From Kitasatospora sp. NBC_01287 (GTDB taxonomy: Bacteria; Actinomycetota; Actinomycetes; Streptomycetales; Streptomycetaceae): a stretch of DNA of 64,000 nucleotides. Where the stretch lies: positions 8,451,067-8,515,066 of the forward strand of contig NZ_JAPEPB010000001.1 in assembly GCF_026340565.1 (NCBI RefSeq), read 5' to 3'. Positions within the stretch are counted from its first letter, which is position 1. Each line of letters opens with the position of its first letter. The notes under the pieces were generated by a model that did no database searches, had not been told where the DNA came from, and worked only from the letters and a program-made list of their open reading frames with translations. Shown piece by piece: positions 55,590 to 63,344 of the stretch. A program made the translations under genes and the position numbers.

Positions 55590-55904
55590 TCAGGGGCCGT
55601 CGGGCTCGGCGGGGCCGGGGGCCTTGGTGCGGCGGCCTGATCCGCCGGGGTTGGTGCTTCGGGAGGCGCCGCGGGCGATCCCTGAGGCGCGTTCGGGCTT
55701 CACGCCGAGGTGGGGCGCGATGTCGGTGTAGGACATGCCGGCCTCGTGGAGCGCCAAGACGTCCTGCTGGCGGAGCTGCCTCAGCCACTTCTGCAGGTCG
55801 GGCACGGCGTTCAGCGCGTCGGTGAGCAGCTTGGCGCGTTCGAGGGTGCCGGGGTCTTTGGTCAGGTCGGCGAGTGCTTCGAAGGGTGGCGGCGGCGTGT
55901 CCAT
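55590..55904 (-). CDS. Small HTH regulator
   Basis: The 104-residue protein has a helical N-terminal half (ERAKLLTDALNAVPDLQKWL) and an HTH (LHEAGMSYTDIAPHLGVKPERASG, read as LALHEAGMSYTDIAPHLGV then KPERASGIARG), like sigma-70 region 4 or LuxR-type HTHs. The basic, disordered end follows. Two identical palindromes lie immediately upstream of its start (55916-55953) and are its probable operators. Confidence 0.78.
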   Translation of the reverse strand: MDTPPPPFEALADLTKDPGTLERAKLLTDALNAVPDLQKWLRQLRQQDVLALHEAGMSYTDIAPHLGVKPERASGIARGASRSTNPGGSGRRTKAPGPAEPDGP

Positions 55905-55915
55905 GTGGAGAGTGT

Positions 55916-55953
55916 AGCGGGTACCCGCTTGACATTAATAGCGGGTACCCGCT
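55916..55953. promoter_or_regulatory. Tandem 14-base palindromic operators with TTGACA
   Basis: AGCGGGTACCCGCT occurs perfectly at 55916-55929 and 55940-55953, 24 bases apart. TTGACA (55929-55934, rightward) lies between them with CTAATC 17 bases further. Binding at the pair would control a rightward promoter and the leftward HTH gene. Confidence 0.75.
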
Positions 55954-56226
55954 AATCTTTGAGTGTCGGAACACCGCCCAGCGGCAGACCGGCAACAACT
56001 CCACAGAGAGCGATCAGTGAGCAGGGAGCTGCCCGCGCTACCACCGTGAGCCGAGAGGCAAAGCGACGCGCAGGGAAGCCGTGACCGCCGCACAGCGGGG
56101 GACAGCGGATAACTGGCAGCCAACGCTTACGCACAACGTGACCGAGTAGGCCGGGCTGAGACCTGGACGGACGACCTGGACCTGATCGCCCTCTGCGGAC
56201 CGCGCACCGCCAACGAGGAGGCCGGC
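55954..56226. other. Transcribed-looking leader region without firm gene
   Basis: After the paired operators, about 270 bases hold only tiny rightward frames of 10-22 codons (the longest is 56081-56149, GTG behind AGGGA). No conserved motif. It may be a leader for the gene at 56227. Confidence 0.4.
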
Positions 56227-56523
56227 ATGAGCAACTGGGGCAGCATCACCAGGGAACGGACCAGCACCGTCGGCTTCTACAACGTTTCTCGCTGGGTGCC
56301 CGCCCGTGACCTCAAGTCCAGCGACCGGTTCATCACCGGCGGACCCACCCCCGACCTGCACGCCTGTCCCGGCTCGGCGTCGTACGGCGTGCACCGCTTC
56401 GGCCACTGGGTCGGGCAGGGCGACGGCACTGCGGCGCTCATCGACGCCCGAGGCCACCACTGCGGGATCTACGGGCCGGACGAGTTGATCCCGCTCACCG
56501 ACGACTGCCCCAACGCGCGCTGA
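56227..56523 (+). CDS. Hypothetical protein
   Basis: The 98-residue protein has a beta-rich middle (GVHRFGHWVGQGDGTAALID) and GPDELIPLTDD end. No family known. Confidence 0.65.
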   Translation: MSNWGSITRERTSTVGFYNVSRWVPARDLKSSDRFITGGPTPDLHACPGSASYGVHRFGHWVGQGDGTAALIDARGHHCGIYGPDELIPLTDDCPNAR

Positions 56524-56577
56524 CCATCCCGCCCGGCTGCCCCGGCGGCTGGGCCCCTCTCACCGTAAGGAGTCTCG

Positions 56578-57024
56578 ATGTCCGACCTCGGCACCACTCC
56601 GCTCCGGCAATCCCTGCACGACGCCATCAACCGCTACGAAGCGCAGATCGCCGGCATCTCCGACTGCTTCGACTCCTTCACCGCCGATGCGATCCGCCAC
56701 GAAGCCGAGGTCATCGCCGATAGCTCGAACAGCCAGTTGGCCGCTGCGGCGTACATGGCCATCCGCGGACACTTCGACATGCTCTCCACCTGGTACGGCG
56801 CCATCGATCAGCTCGACAGTGAGATCCGCGGCGACGTCGTCGAGGGCGGCATCGCGGCCGAGGCGCAGCAGCACCTCAAGCAGGAGGCGCGTGCCCTGTT
56901 TGGTGCTCAGCAGATCCTCCTGCGGGCCATCGCTGAGTACTACCACGGCGCCGCCGGTCCGCTCCTCGATCCCGCCTACGGGTACGCCTACGAGTTGTCG
57001 AACAGCGCCCTCAGCCCGTTCTGA
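56578..57024 (+). CDS. Helical hypothetical protein
   Basis: The 148-residue protein is nearly all helix (SLHDAINRYEAQIAGISDCF, AAYMAIRGHFDMLSTWYGAI, QHLKQEARALFGAQQILLRA). Good AAGGAG site. It may be a regulatory or structural early protein; family unknown. Confidence 0.7.
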   Translation: MSDLGTTPLRQSLHDAINRYEAQIAGISDCFDSFTADAIRHEAEVIADSSNSQLAAAAYMAIRGHFDMLSTWYGAIDQLDSEIRGDVVEGGIAAEAQQHLKQEARALFGAQQILLRAIAEYYHGAAGPLLDPAYGYAYELSNSALSPF

Positions 57025-57037
57025 CCAGGAGACCCTC

Positions 57038-57430
57038 ATGTCCCTCGCCATCGGACAGCGTGTCCGCACCCTGATCGACCTCGACTCCGCCGACTGGGCG
57101 CCCGAGCAGCCCGACATCCCCGCCGACCGGCTGCCCACCAGCTTCGTCGAACTCGCCTACCTGATGGTCGAACTCGACCAGCAGGCCGTACCGGGCCAGC
57201 CCGACCCGTCCATCGGCCTGTGGAAGCGCCTGCAGGCCCAGGAGGGCTACGACATCGCGGCGCCACTGTGGCGCGACGCCTGCAACTACTGCGACCACCT
57301 CATGAGCAGCGAGGACGATGACCGCGAGCCGTGCGGCGAGGGCATGTGTCACTGCTACTGCCCCAGCCGCGAGCACGCGTGCGGGTGTGACTGTCCGCGC
57401 GATGAGGACGGCCAGCTCGTCAACCTCTGA
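57038..57430 (+). CDS. Hypothetical protein with Cys-rich C-terminus
   Basis: The 130-residue protein has a helical body (FVELAYLMVELDQQAVPGQP) and a C-terminal cluster CGEGMCHCYCPSREHACGCD with eight cysteines, likely a zinc or other metal site. Confidence 0.65.
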   Translation: MSLAIGQRVRTLIDLDSADWAPEQPDIPADRLPTSFVELAYLMVELDQQAVPGQPDPSIGLWKRLQAQEGYDIAAPLWRDACNYCDHLMSSEDDDREPCGEGMCHCYCPSREHACGCDCPRDEDGQLVNL

Positions 57431-57487
57431 CCGTCGCCCAACCTGGTGGCCTCTACCTGGTGGCCACCCCCACCCGAGGAGCACTAC

Positions 57488-58105
57488 ATGACCAACCCCG
57501 ACCGCCGTCACATCGCCATCGTCCTCGACCGCTCCGGCAGCATGCAGACCGTCAAGACCGACACCGAAGGCGGCCTGCGCGCCTTCCTCGCCGCCCAGGC
57601 CGACGCCCCCGGCGACACCACCGTGTCCCTGTACCAGTTCGACACCTCATACGACACCGTGTACGAAAACGCCCCGCTCGCCGACGTCCCCCACTTCACC
57701 CTCGTCCCGCGCGGCGGTACCGCCCTCCTCGACGCGGTCGGGCGGACCATCACCACCGTCGGCGCGCAACTCGCCGCCCTCCCGGCGGGAGACCGGCCCG
57801 GCGAGGTCATCGTCGTCATCCTCACCGACGGCGAAGAAAACTCCTCCCGCGAGTTCAACCTGCACCACGTCAAGCGGCTCATCACCGAGCAGCAGGGCAC
57901 CTACGGTTGGCAGTTCGTGTTCCTCGGCGCCGACCAGGACGCGTTCGCCGCCGCTGGCGGCATGGGCATCCGGGCGGACACGACGCTCTCCTACTCCGGC
58001 GAGCACACCCACCGGTCCATGACGAATGCGGGCCGGATGGTCGCCCGCGGCACGCAGACGGGCCTGTACGGGTTCACGCAGGACGAGCGCGACGAGACCA
58101 GCTGA
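57488..58105 (+). CDS. von Willebrand factor A domain protein
   Basis: The 205-residue protein is a single vWA domain with the MIDAS motif DRSGSM (14-19). VSLYQFDTSYDTVYENAPLA, PRGGTALLDAVGRTI (MIDAS threonine) and VVILTDGEENSSREF (MIDAS aspartate) complete the metal site. WQFVFLGADQDAFAAAGGMG continues the fold. It is likely cytoplasmic, as it has no signal peptide. Such proteins mediate metal-dependent protein contact; the partner is unknown. Confidence 0.88.
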   Translation: MTNPDRRHIAIVLDRSGSMQTVKTDTEGGLRAFLAAQADAPGDTTVSLYQFDTSYDTVYENAPLADVPHFTLVPRGGTALLDAVGRTITTVGAQLAALPAGDRPGEVIVVILTDGEENSSREFNLHHVKRLITEQQGTYGWQFVFLGADQDAFAAAGGMGIRADTTLSYSGEHTHRSMTNAGRMVARGTQTGLYGFTQDERDETS

Positions 58106-58157
58106 CCACCCGCCCGGCCCCATCGGCGGCCGGGCCCGATCACACCAAGGAGTCACC

Positions 58158-58409
58158 ATGCCGGACCAATTCACCCGCGATTTCGCGGTTCGCCAGATCA
58201 CCACCGACCATGCCCTCCTCGTCCGCGACGCCGAGATCCTCGCCAAGGACACCCGAAACCTCGCCGACGCGCTCGCCCGCAGCAGCGAGGACACTCGCAG
58301 CGGTGAGGCCAGCGCGATCGCCCAGGCCGCCCTTCAGCTCGCCGTACGGGCCGCTCGACTGCAGGGCCTCCGAGACGGCGCCGCCTACCTCGCTGACGCC
58401 CAGCCCTGA
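58158..58409 (+). CDS. Small helical protein
   Basis: The 83-residue protein behind AAGGAG is helical throughout (VRQITTDHALLVRDAEILAK, LAVRAARLQGLRDGAAYLAD). No family known. Confidence 0.65.
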   Translation: MPDQFTRDFAVRQITTDHALLVRDAEILAKDTRNLADALARSSEDTRSGEASAIAQAALQLAVRAARLQGLRDGAAYLADAQP

Positions 58410-58449
58410 GTCTGACCGCCCCGGGCTGTCGCAGAACCTCGCCGACGCC

Positions 58450-58569
58450 ATGAGGCAGCACGGCGCCGAGCAGTTGCAGTTCTGCGGCGCCCGGTCCGTG
58501 TACGGCACCTGCCACGGCCTGGTCCACGCCGGGCCGTGCACGCGCAGCAACGACCACGTCAACGACTGA
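58450..58569 (+). CDS. Very small Cys/His protein
   Basis: The 39-residue frame has CGARSVYGTCHGLVHAGPC, giving three cysteines and two histidines. The start is uncertain because no ribosome binding site precedes the ATG. Confidence 0.45.
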   Translation: MRQHGAEQLQFCGARSVYGTCHGLVHAGPCTRSNDHVND

Positions 58570-58580
58570 GGAGCAGCACG

Positions 58581-58853
58581 ATGCCCACCACCACCACCAC
58601 CATGTCCCCGAACCACCCCGACGACCTGCCGATCTGGGCACGCCTCGCCCTCGCCAAGAACATGGGCAGCATCCGCGACGAGTACGACCGGCCCTACCCC
58701 CTCGACGAGTTCCGGCTCATCGCGGACCGCACCGAGGACGGCCACGGCGAGCCACTCAAGGCCCGCTACGGAGACCGGGCCAGCGATCAGCTCCGCAACC
58801 GTGAGTACATCGACCCCGACGGCCACGCCTTCTACAACGGCGACTTCTGCTGA
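58581..58853 (+). CDS. Small hypothetical protein
   Basis: The 90-residue protein behind GAGGAGCAGCACG has a helical start (LPIWARLALAKNMGSIRDEY) and a charged end. The ribosome binding cassette is identical to that of the following gene. Confidence 0.6.
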   Translation: MPTTTTTMSPNHPDDLPIWARLALAKNMGSIRDEYDRPYPLDEFRLIADRTEDGHGEPLKARYGDRASDQLRNREYIDPDGHAFYNGDFC

Positions 58854-58864
58854 GGAGCAGCACG

Positions 58865-59239
58865 ATGACCGACACCGCCCCGCTCACCGACGAGCAGCTC
58901 GCCGACATCAGCGCCCGCGAGGCCGCCGCCAGGCCGGGCCCGTGGTACCGAGAGGACGACAAGCAGGACCTCAACCGCTGGGTCACCAATGAGGCCGGCA
59001 CTGTCGAGATCAACCTCGGTTACCTCGGCAACAACAACCAGGCCGACGCCGAATTCGTCGCCCACGCCCGCGAGGACATGCCCGCTCTCCTTGCCGAGGT
59101 CCGCCGACTGCGCGCCGTGGAGGCCGCCGCCCGGGCGTTCGCGGACGAGATGGGCGACTACTGCTCCCCGCACGGCATCGCCGCCGACTACGCCCAGCGG
59201 CTCCGCGACAGGCTCCAGCAGGCCGAAGGAGCAGCATGA
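58865..59239 (+). CDS. Actinophage-type hypothetical protein
   Basis: The 124-residue protein has the pattern TDEQLADISAREAAARPGPW at the start, ADAEFVAHAREDMPALLAEV in the middle, and a helical end. This pattern recurs in many actinobacterial phage proteins of unknown function (Ea22-like region). ATGA overlap with the next gene. Confidence 0.75.
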   Translation: MTDTAPLTDEQLADISAREAAARPGPWYREDDKQDLNRWVTNEAGTVEINLGYLGNNNQADAEFVAHAREDMPALLAEVRRLRAVEAAARAFADEMGDYCSPHGIAADYAQRLRDRLQQAEGAA

Positions 59240-59475
59240 GCAGCGACTGGGCCGGCACGACCGAGGACATGTTCGACCTCCACCGCTTCACCCACGACAA
59301 GACCGCGCTGTGCAACCCGACGATCCGGACGTACAGCAGCCGCACGCCCCACGACCAGTTCCGGGAGCCGTACATGACGCTGCGGTCCCGCGCGCAGATC
59401 GAGGCCACCGGCTTCGGCCACAGGTACACCTTCTGCCTGGCCTGCGACGCCAGCGACCAGCCCAACCAGCACTGA
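59236..59475 (+). CDS. Small hypothetical protein
   Basis: The 79-residue protein has FTHDKTALCNPTIRTYSSRT and ends with RYTFCLACDASDQ. A Cys trio suggests a metal site. Confidence 0.6.
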   Translation: MSSDWAGTTEDMFDLHRFTHDKTALCNPTIRTYSSRTPHDQFREPYMTLRSRAQIEATGFGHRYTFCLACDASDQPNQH

Positions 59476-59485
59476 GGAGCCACCC

Positions 59486-59737
59486 GTGAGCCCCGACGAC
59501 ATTCCGGCCAGCGTCACCAAGCTGTGTGCGTCCGCACCATGGATCATCCCGAAGAGCCCCGGCCAGGCCGCATACCTCCTGGCGCACTTCTGGCCCGCGA
59601 TCGAGCAGCGCATCCGCGAACAGGTCGCCCGCGAGATCGAGCAACTCATCCTCCCCGCCACCAACGACGCCGCACAGATCCGCAACGGCGGCATCGAACA
59701 CGCCGCCCACACCGCCCGAAACGGAGCCGCCAAGTGA
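59486..59737 (+). CDS. Small helical protein
   Basis: The 83-residue protein (GTG behind GAGGAGCCACCC) is helical (AYLLAHFWPAIEQRIREQVA). It is related to the helical genes at 59734 and 60390 by the shared pattern I-R-E-x-V-A and the ending ARNG-A. Confidence 0.6.
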   Translation: MSPDDIPASVTKLCASAPWIIPKSPGQAAYLLAHFWPAIEQRIREQVAREIEQLILPATNDAAQIRNGGIEHAAHTARNGAAK

Positions 59738-59982
59738 CCAGCCAGATCCCCGCCAGCATCCGCGAGACCACTCGGAACGCCGCCGTCGCCAAGCTACAGT
59801 CCCTCTACTCCGGCCAGCTGCCGAACTCCGCCGCCATCGAGATCGCCGACGCGGCCTTCGATGCCGCTTGGCCCGCGATCCGCGAGCACTTCGCGCAGCT
59901 GCTCCTCGATGCCAACCCCGACCGGGACGCCGACTTCAGTGCGGGCGTCGACTGGGCCGCCGACACCATCCGCAACAGCTGA
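59734..59982 (+). CDS. Small helical protein
   Basis: The 82-residue protein (GTGA overlap) is helical (NAAVAKLQSLYSGQLPNSAA, FDAAWPAIREHFAQLLLDAN). No family known. Confidence 0.6.
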   Translation: MTSQIPASIRETTRNAAVAKLQSLYSGQLPNSAAIEIADAAFDAAWPAIREHFAQLLLDANPDRDADFSAGVDWAADTIRNS

Positions 59983-59992
59983 GGAGCCACCC

Positions 59993-60169
59993 GTGATCCA
60001 CTTCAAGCACTGCTACGCCTACGAGGGCAGCTACTGCGGCTGCGGCGCCGAGCAGACCGGCGGCTACACCGGCGACAACCCCGGCCCCGACCTGCTGCTG
60101 CCCGCCGCGCCGTTCAGCCTCGCCACCCGCGCCAACGCCAACGGGCCCTGGGTCGAGAAGGAGTCCTGA
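59993..60169 (+). CDS. Small Cys-rich protein
   Basis: The 58-residue protein (GTG behind GAGGAGCCACCC) starts HFKHCYAYEGSYCGCGAEQT, a Cys/His cluster, and is followed by disordered sequence. Confidence 0.55.
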   Translation: MIHFKHCYAYEGSYCGCGAEQTGGYTGDNPGPDLLLPAAPFSLATRANANGPWVEKES

Positions 60170-60390
60170 TGGCCCGCAAGTCCAAGCCCTGGGCCGTCAT
60201 CTGCAGGACCCCCGACGGCCCGTTCCGCACCGAGCACACAAGCGAGAACAAGGCCTACGAGAAGGCCCGTGAAGTCCGCGACGCCGTGAAGGCCGGCAGC
60301 AGCCGCGTCACCTGGATCCGCGTCGAGCAGTGGGAACCCGACGCCAGCCGCTGGACGCTGTTCGACCTCATCGACCCCAAGGAGTGGTGA
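60169..60390 (+). CDS. Small basic beta/alpha protein
   Basis: The 73-residue protein has WAVICRTPDGPFRTEHTSEN and ends RWTLFDLIDPKEW. The W-A-V-I strand and Y-E-K-A-R-E-V helix suggest a small alpha/beta fold. Overlaps by one base on both sides. Confidence 0.6.
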   Translation: MARKSKPWAVICRTPDGPFRTEHTSENKAYEKAREVRDAVKAGSSRVTWIRVEQWEPDASRWTLFDLIDPKEW

Positions 60391-60659
60391 TGACCACCGA
60401 CCCGACCGTTCTCGCCGTTCAAGAAGCCCGACGCACCATCTACGAGGCCCTGAACACCCTGCCAGCGTGGGACGCCGCCCGGGTTCGCGCCCAACTCGCC
60501 GAGCTGGAGCGGGCCGTTGAGGCCCACGTCCGTGAGCAGGTCGCCCGCGGGTACGAGGCCGGGATTGTCACATGGGAGGGCATGGGCGATCGCGCCCGCG
60601 ACAGAAACGACATGCTTCGCATGGCTGCGCGCATCGCCCGCAACGGAGTAGCCCAGTGA
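60390..60659 (+). CDS. Small helical protein
   Basis: The 89-residue protein is helical (VRAQLAELERAVEAHVREQV, MLRMAARIARNGVAQ) and resembles the gene product at 59486 in its C-terminal half. Confidence 0.6.
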   Translation: MTTDPTVLAVQEARRTIYEALNTLPAWDAARVRAQLAELERAVEAHVREQVARGYEAGIVTWEGMGDRARDRNDMLRMAARIARNGVAQ

Positions 60660-60841
60660 CGGTCCGCCAGGTCACCGTCCACGTCGTCACCTGCGACGGC
60701 TGCGGCCGTGAACTCGGCCAGGGCTACGGCCACCGCGAAACCTACGACACCCAGCACGAAGCCGACACCGCCGCGCGAGACGCCGGCTGGACCCCGCACC
60801 CCGACGGAACCCACTACTGCCAGACAGGAGAACACCGGTGA
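60656..60841 (+). CDS. Small zinc-ribbon-like protein
   Basis: The 61-residue protein has VVTCDGCGRELGQGYGH, then DAGWTPHPDGTHYCQTGEH. A CxxC pair and a distal His/Cys pair form a probable zinc site. GTGA overlaps on both sides. Confidence 0.65.
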   Translation: MTVRQVTVHVVTCDGCGRELGQGYGHRETYDTQHEADTAARDAGWTPHPDGTHYCQTGEHR

Positions 60842-61140
60842 CCCTCACCCCGCGACAGATCAACCAGCGCCTCGCCCTCCACGATCAACTCCTCAACATC
60901 CTCACCGAGGCGCAGCAAGAACGCCCCGAACGCCAGGAAGTCTTCAACGGCGAACTTGACTGGGTCACATTCGAACGGACCGTCATGCTCAACGCGGTCA
61001 ACGCCGCGCGGGCCGCCCAGCTTCTGCCGCCTATCCCCATCAGTGCCGTCGAGGCTGTCGAGCAGCAGGCCATCGGCCACTCCGACTACAGCACCAAGTT
61101 CGCCCTGTACTGCGTCGAACTCGCCCTGGAGCAGGCGTGA
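60838..61140 (+). CDS. Hypothetical helical protein
   Basis: The 100-residue protein (GTG) is helical (PRQINQRLALHDQLLNILTE, FERTVMLNAVNAARAAQLLP). No family known. Confidence 0.6.
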   Translation: MTLTPRQINQRLALHDQLLNILTEAQQERPERQEVFNGELDWVTFERTVMLNAVNAARAAQLLPPIPISAVEAVEQQAIGHSDYSTKFALYCVELALEQA

Positions 61141-61259
61141 TCGACCAGAAGCCCGACGCTTACGACGAGGACGAGGACGACCCGTTCGACCACGATGGCT
61201 GCTACCAGCCGCACGTCCGTAGCGGCGACTACTACGACTGCGACGGCCGACCCCTCTGA
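61137..61259 (+). CDS. Very small acidic protein
   Basis: The 40-residue protein (GTGA overlap) is acidic (YDEDEDDPFDHDGCYQPH) with two cysteines and many histidines and aspartates. Possibly metal-binding. Confidence 0.5.
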   Translation: MIDQKPDAYDEDEDDPFDHDGCYQPHVRSGDYYDCDGRPL

Positions 61260-61272
61260 CAAGGAGCAGCAC

Positions 61273-61500
61273 ATGCCCGCGAAGCCCGGCCGGATCTACC
61301 AGCAGTGCGACCCGCGCGTCATCTACCCGACGCGGATCCGCATCGACACGATCCACGACGACCACGCCGCGATCACCTACCTCGACACCAGAAGGCCAGG
61401 CATCATCTACGGCCGGATCCGCACGGACCAGCTCCACGACTCCCCGACCACCAAGACCGGCAAGCCCCGCCGCACCGGATACGCACTGGAGACGAAGTGA
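61273..61500 (+). CDS. Small beta-rich protein
   Basis: The 75-residue protein behind AAGGAGCAGCAC has strands (RIRIDTIHDDHAAITYLDTR) and a basic C-terminus. No family known. Confidence 0.6.
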   Translation: MPAKPGRIYQQCDPRVIYPTRIRIDTIHDDHAAITYLDTRRPGIIYGRIRTDQLHDSPTTKTGKPRRTGYALETK

Positions 61501-61754
61501 AGATCACCGTAACGATCACCGTCGAGGTCGAACGAGCCGACGGCACCTACACCAAGACCACCGAACGCCGTGAAACCACCACCGGCGACAACCCCCGCTT
61601 CGAGGTCGACGAGTGCGCCAAGGCGATCGACGCGACCGCCACGGTCATCAACCGCCGGATCGACGACAAGGCCGTTGAGGCCCGATTCAAGGGCGACGCC
61701 TGCCCGACGTGTACCGGGACCGGCGGCGACCACCAGATCGGCTGCCAGTCGTGA
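61497..61754 (+). CDS. Small protein with zinc-ribbon tail
   Basis: The 85-residue protein has a beta start (VKITVTITVEVERADGTY) and a C-terminal CPTCTGTGGDHQIGC unit like a DnaJ-type zinc repeat. GTGA overlap with both neighbours. Confidence 0.6.
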   Translation: MKITVTITVEVERADGTYTKTTERRETTTGDNPRFEVDECAKAIDATATVINRRIDDKAVEARFKGDACPTCTGTGGDHQIGCQS

Positions 61755-62029
61755 CTGCGCTCGTCGTGGCTGTGGCCGCCGTGGCCGGCTACCTGGCCGG
61801 CCGGCTCCGCCCGTGGGGCTGGCTCGGCGACTGGGCGAAGGGACAGATGCGGAGCAGTGGGAGCTGGTACTGCGGCAGTAAGCTCCGCCAGACGGTGTTG
61901 CTTCTCGCCCTGGCTGTCACTGCTCCCCGCGAAACCCTGCGCGCCCTGCGCCACCGCAAGGACGACCCCGAGCCGCCCGTCGTCTACAGCCCGAACTGGG
62001 TGGCCAGGAGCGACACGCCCGGCGCCTGA
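61751..62029 (+). CDS. Small membrane protein
   Basis: The 92-residue protein has two hydrophobic segments (VVAVAAVAGYLAGRL and TVLLLALAVTAP). GTG start overlaps the upstream stop. Function unknown; last gene before a terminator. Confidence 0.65.
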   Translation: MTALVVAVAAVAGYLAGRLRPWGWLGDWAKGQMRSSGSWYCGSKLRQTVLLLALAVTAPRETLRALRHRKDDPEPPVVYSPNWVARSDTPGA

Positions 62030-62030
62030 C

Positions 62031-62071
62031 GCGGGCCCAACTTCCCTGCTCAGGGCACGGATTGGGCCCGC
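62031..62071 (+). terminator. Terminator before the HD-domain gene
   Basis: A perfect 10-bp stem (GCGGGCCCAA 62031-62040 with TTGGGCCCGC 62062-62071) around a 21-base loop ends the preceding small-gene run. Confidence 0.8.
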
Positions 62072-62098
62072 AAGGCAGATGCGATCAAGTGGCACAAA

Positions 62099-62107
62099 TG
62101 AGATAAT
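62099..62107 (+). promoter_or_regulatory. Extended -10 promoter element
   Basis: TG-A-GATAAT (62099-62107) is an extended -10 element with no consensus -35. It lies 34 bases before the HD-domain start and after the terminator, so this gene may be transcribed by itself. Confidence 0.5.
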
Positions 62108-62140
62108 CGACGCATACCACCCAGCCCGAGAGGCACCCTC

Positions 62141-62662
62141 ATGCCGACCCGAATCACCCTCGCCGACGTCCACGCCCTCGCCACCGAAGCTCACGCCGGA
62201 CAGTTCGACAAGATCGGTGCCCCGTACATCCGGCACGTCGAAGCTGTCGCCGCCGGCCTCGCACCGTTCGGCGTCGGCATGCAGATGGCCGGGCTCCTCC
62301 ACGACACCCTCGAAGACACCGACCTGACCGCCGAACAGCTGCTCGCCGCCGGGGTGCCGGGTACAGTCGTCGATCTGGTGCAACGGGTGACGAACAACCC
62401 GGACGTCACCTACCAGGCGAAGATCGAGGCGATCGTCACGAACTACGGCGCCACCCTCATCAAGATCGCTGATAACGCGCACAACAGCCACCCCGACCGG
62501 ACCGCCCAGCTCCCTGCTGAGAAGCGCGAGCGCCTCGCCCGAAAGTACGCAGACGCCCGCAGTGTGCTCTGGGCAGCCGTCCCCGTCGAAGACGTCAAGG
62601 CGATCGTCAGCATCGTCAACCCGGCGCTTCTCGGCGAGCTGGGGGCTCAGCTGTGGCGGTGA
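62141..62662 (+). CDS. HD-domain alarmone hydrolase-like protein
   Basis: The 173-residue protein has the SpoT/Mesh1-type layout: Y29-I-R-H32-V, the HD pair in GLLHDTLEDTD (H54-D55, then E58-D59), and IKIADNAHNS near residue 107 replacing the DRLHN motif. This matches small alarmone hydrolases that convert ppGpp to GDP. The N-terminal HAGQFDKIGAPYIRHVEAV is typical. The start behind AGGCACCC is weak. A stand-alone unit with its own terminator and promoter suggests a moron that counters host starvation signalling. Substrate is not proven. Confidence 0.85.
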   Translation: MPTRITLADVHALATEAHAGQFDKIGAPYIRHVEAVAAGLAPFGVGMQMAGLLHDTLEDTDLTAEQLLAAGVPGTVVDLVQRVTNNPDVTYQAKIEAIVTNYGATLIKIADNAHNSHPDRTAQLPAEKRERLARKYADARSVLWAAVPVEDVKAIVSIVNPALLGELGAQLWR

Positions 62663-62805
62663 AGCACCACCCTTGGCTGTACCGGACCGGCCGTCACGGC
62701 TGCTGGGCGTCGTGCACATGCGGCGACTGGCAGTCCCGCACCTACACCACCGTCACCGGCGCGCACCTCGCGTACGGCAAGCACCTACTGGAGGCCCGGC
62801 GATGA
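62653..62805 (+). CDS. Small Cys/Trp protein
   Basis: The 50-residue protein (GTG) has HPWLYRTGRHGCWASCTCGD then HLAYGKHLLEARR. The CTCGxW pattern is typical of small Streptomyces phage proteins related to zinc fingers. It overlaps the HD gene by 10 bases. Confidence 0.6.
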   Translation: MAVKHHPWLYRTGRHGCWASCTCGDWQSRTYTTVTGAHLAYGKHLLEARR

Positions 62806-63344
62806 CTCGCCCGCTGCTCCTGATCGATGTTGACGGACCGCTCAATCCGTTCGCCGCGAAGGCCACCCGACGCCCCGACGGATACTCCACCTACCGCATG
62901 CTGCCCGCCTCCTGGATCGCCCGGCAAGCCAACCCCCGCCGCGCCAAGCCCCTGCGCGTCTGGCTCAACCACGATCACGGCGCCATGCTGCAGGCCCTGC
63001 CGTACGACCTCGTGTGGTGCACCACGTGGCAGGCCGAAGCGAACTACTGGATCGGCCCGCACCTCGGCCTCCCCGAGCTGCCGCACGTGCCGTTCGAGCA
63101 CCTCTGGGCCAGCCGGCCGGACGGCATGTACTTCAAGACGTGGGAGGTCGTCCGCTGGGCGCAGGGCCGGCCGTTCGCGTGGGTCGACGACGAGATCGGC
63201 GCTGCGGACCGGGAGTTCGTGACCGATGTCCACGAAGGCCCGGCGCTCCTTCATCACGTCGATCCGCGCCTCGGCATGCTGCCTGCCGACTTCGAGGCGC
63301 TCGCCGACTGGGCCAACTCGCTGGAGACGGAGACCGCAGCATGA
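62802..63344 (+). CDS. HAD-like protein (Swiss Army Knife RNA repair type)
   Basis: The 180-residue protein begins with LLLIDVDGPLNPFA, the HAD motif I with D9 and D11. LVWCTTWQAEANYWIG (motif II region) and FAWVDDEIGAADREFV (motif III/IV aspartates) complete the active-site set. The length and the HPWGA-like spacing match the HAD domain often found in RNA repair proteins and standing alone in Streptomyces phages. A nucleotide or RNA-end phosphatase role is a family-level inference. Confidence 0.8.
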   Translation: MTRPLLLIDVDGPLNPFAAKATRRPDGYSTYRMLPASWIARQANPRRAKPLRVWLNHDHGAMLQALPYDLVWCTTWQAEANYWIGPHLGLPELPHVPFEHLWASRPDGMYFKTWEVVRWAQGRPFAWVDDEIGAADREFVTDVHEGPALLHHVDPRLGMLPADFEALADWANSLETETAA

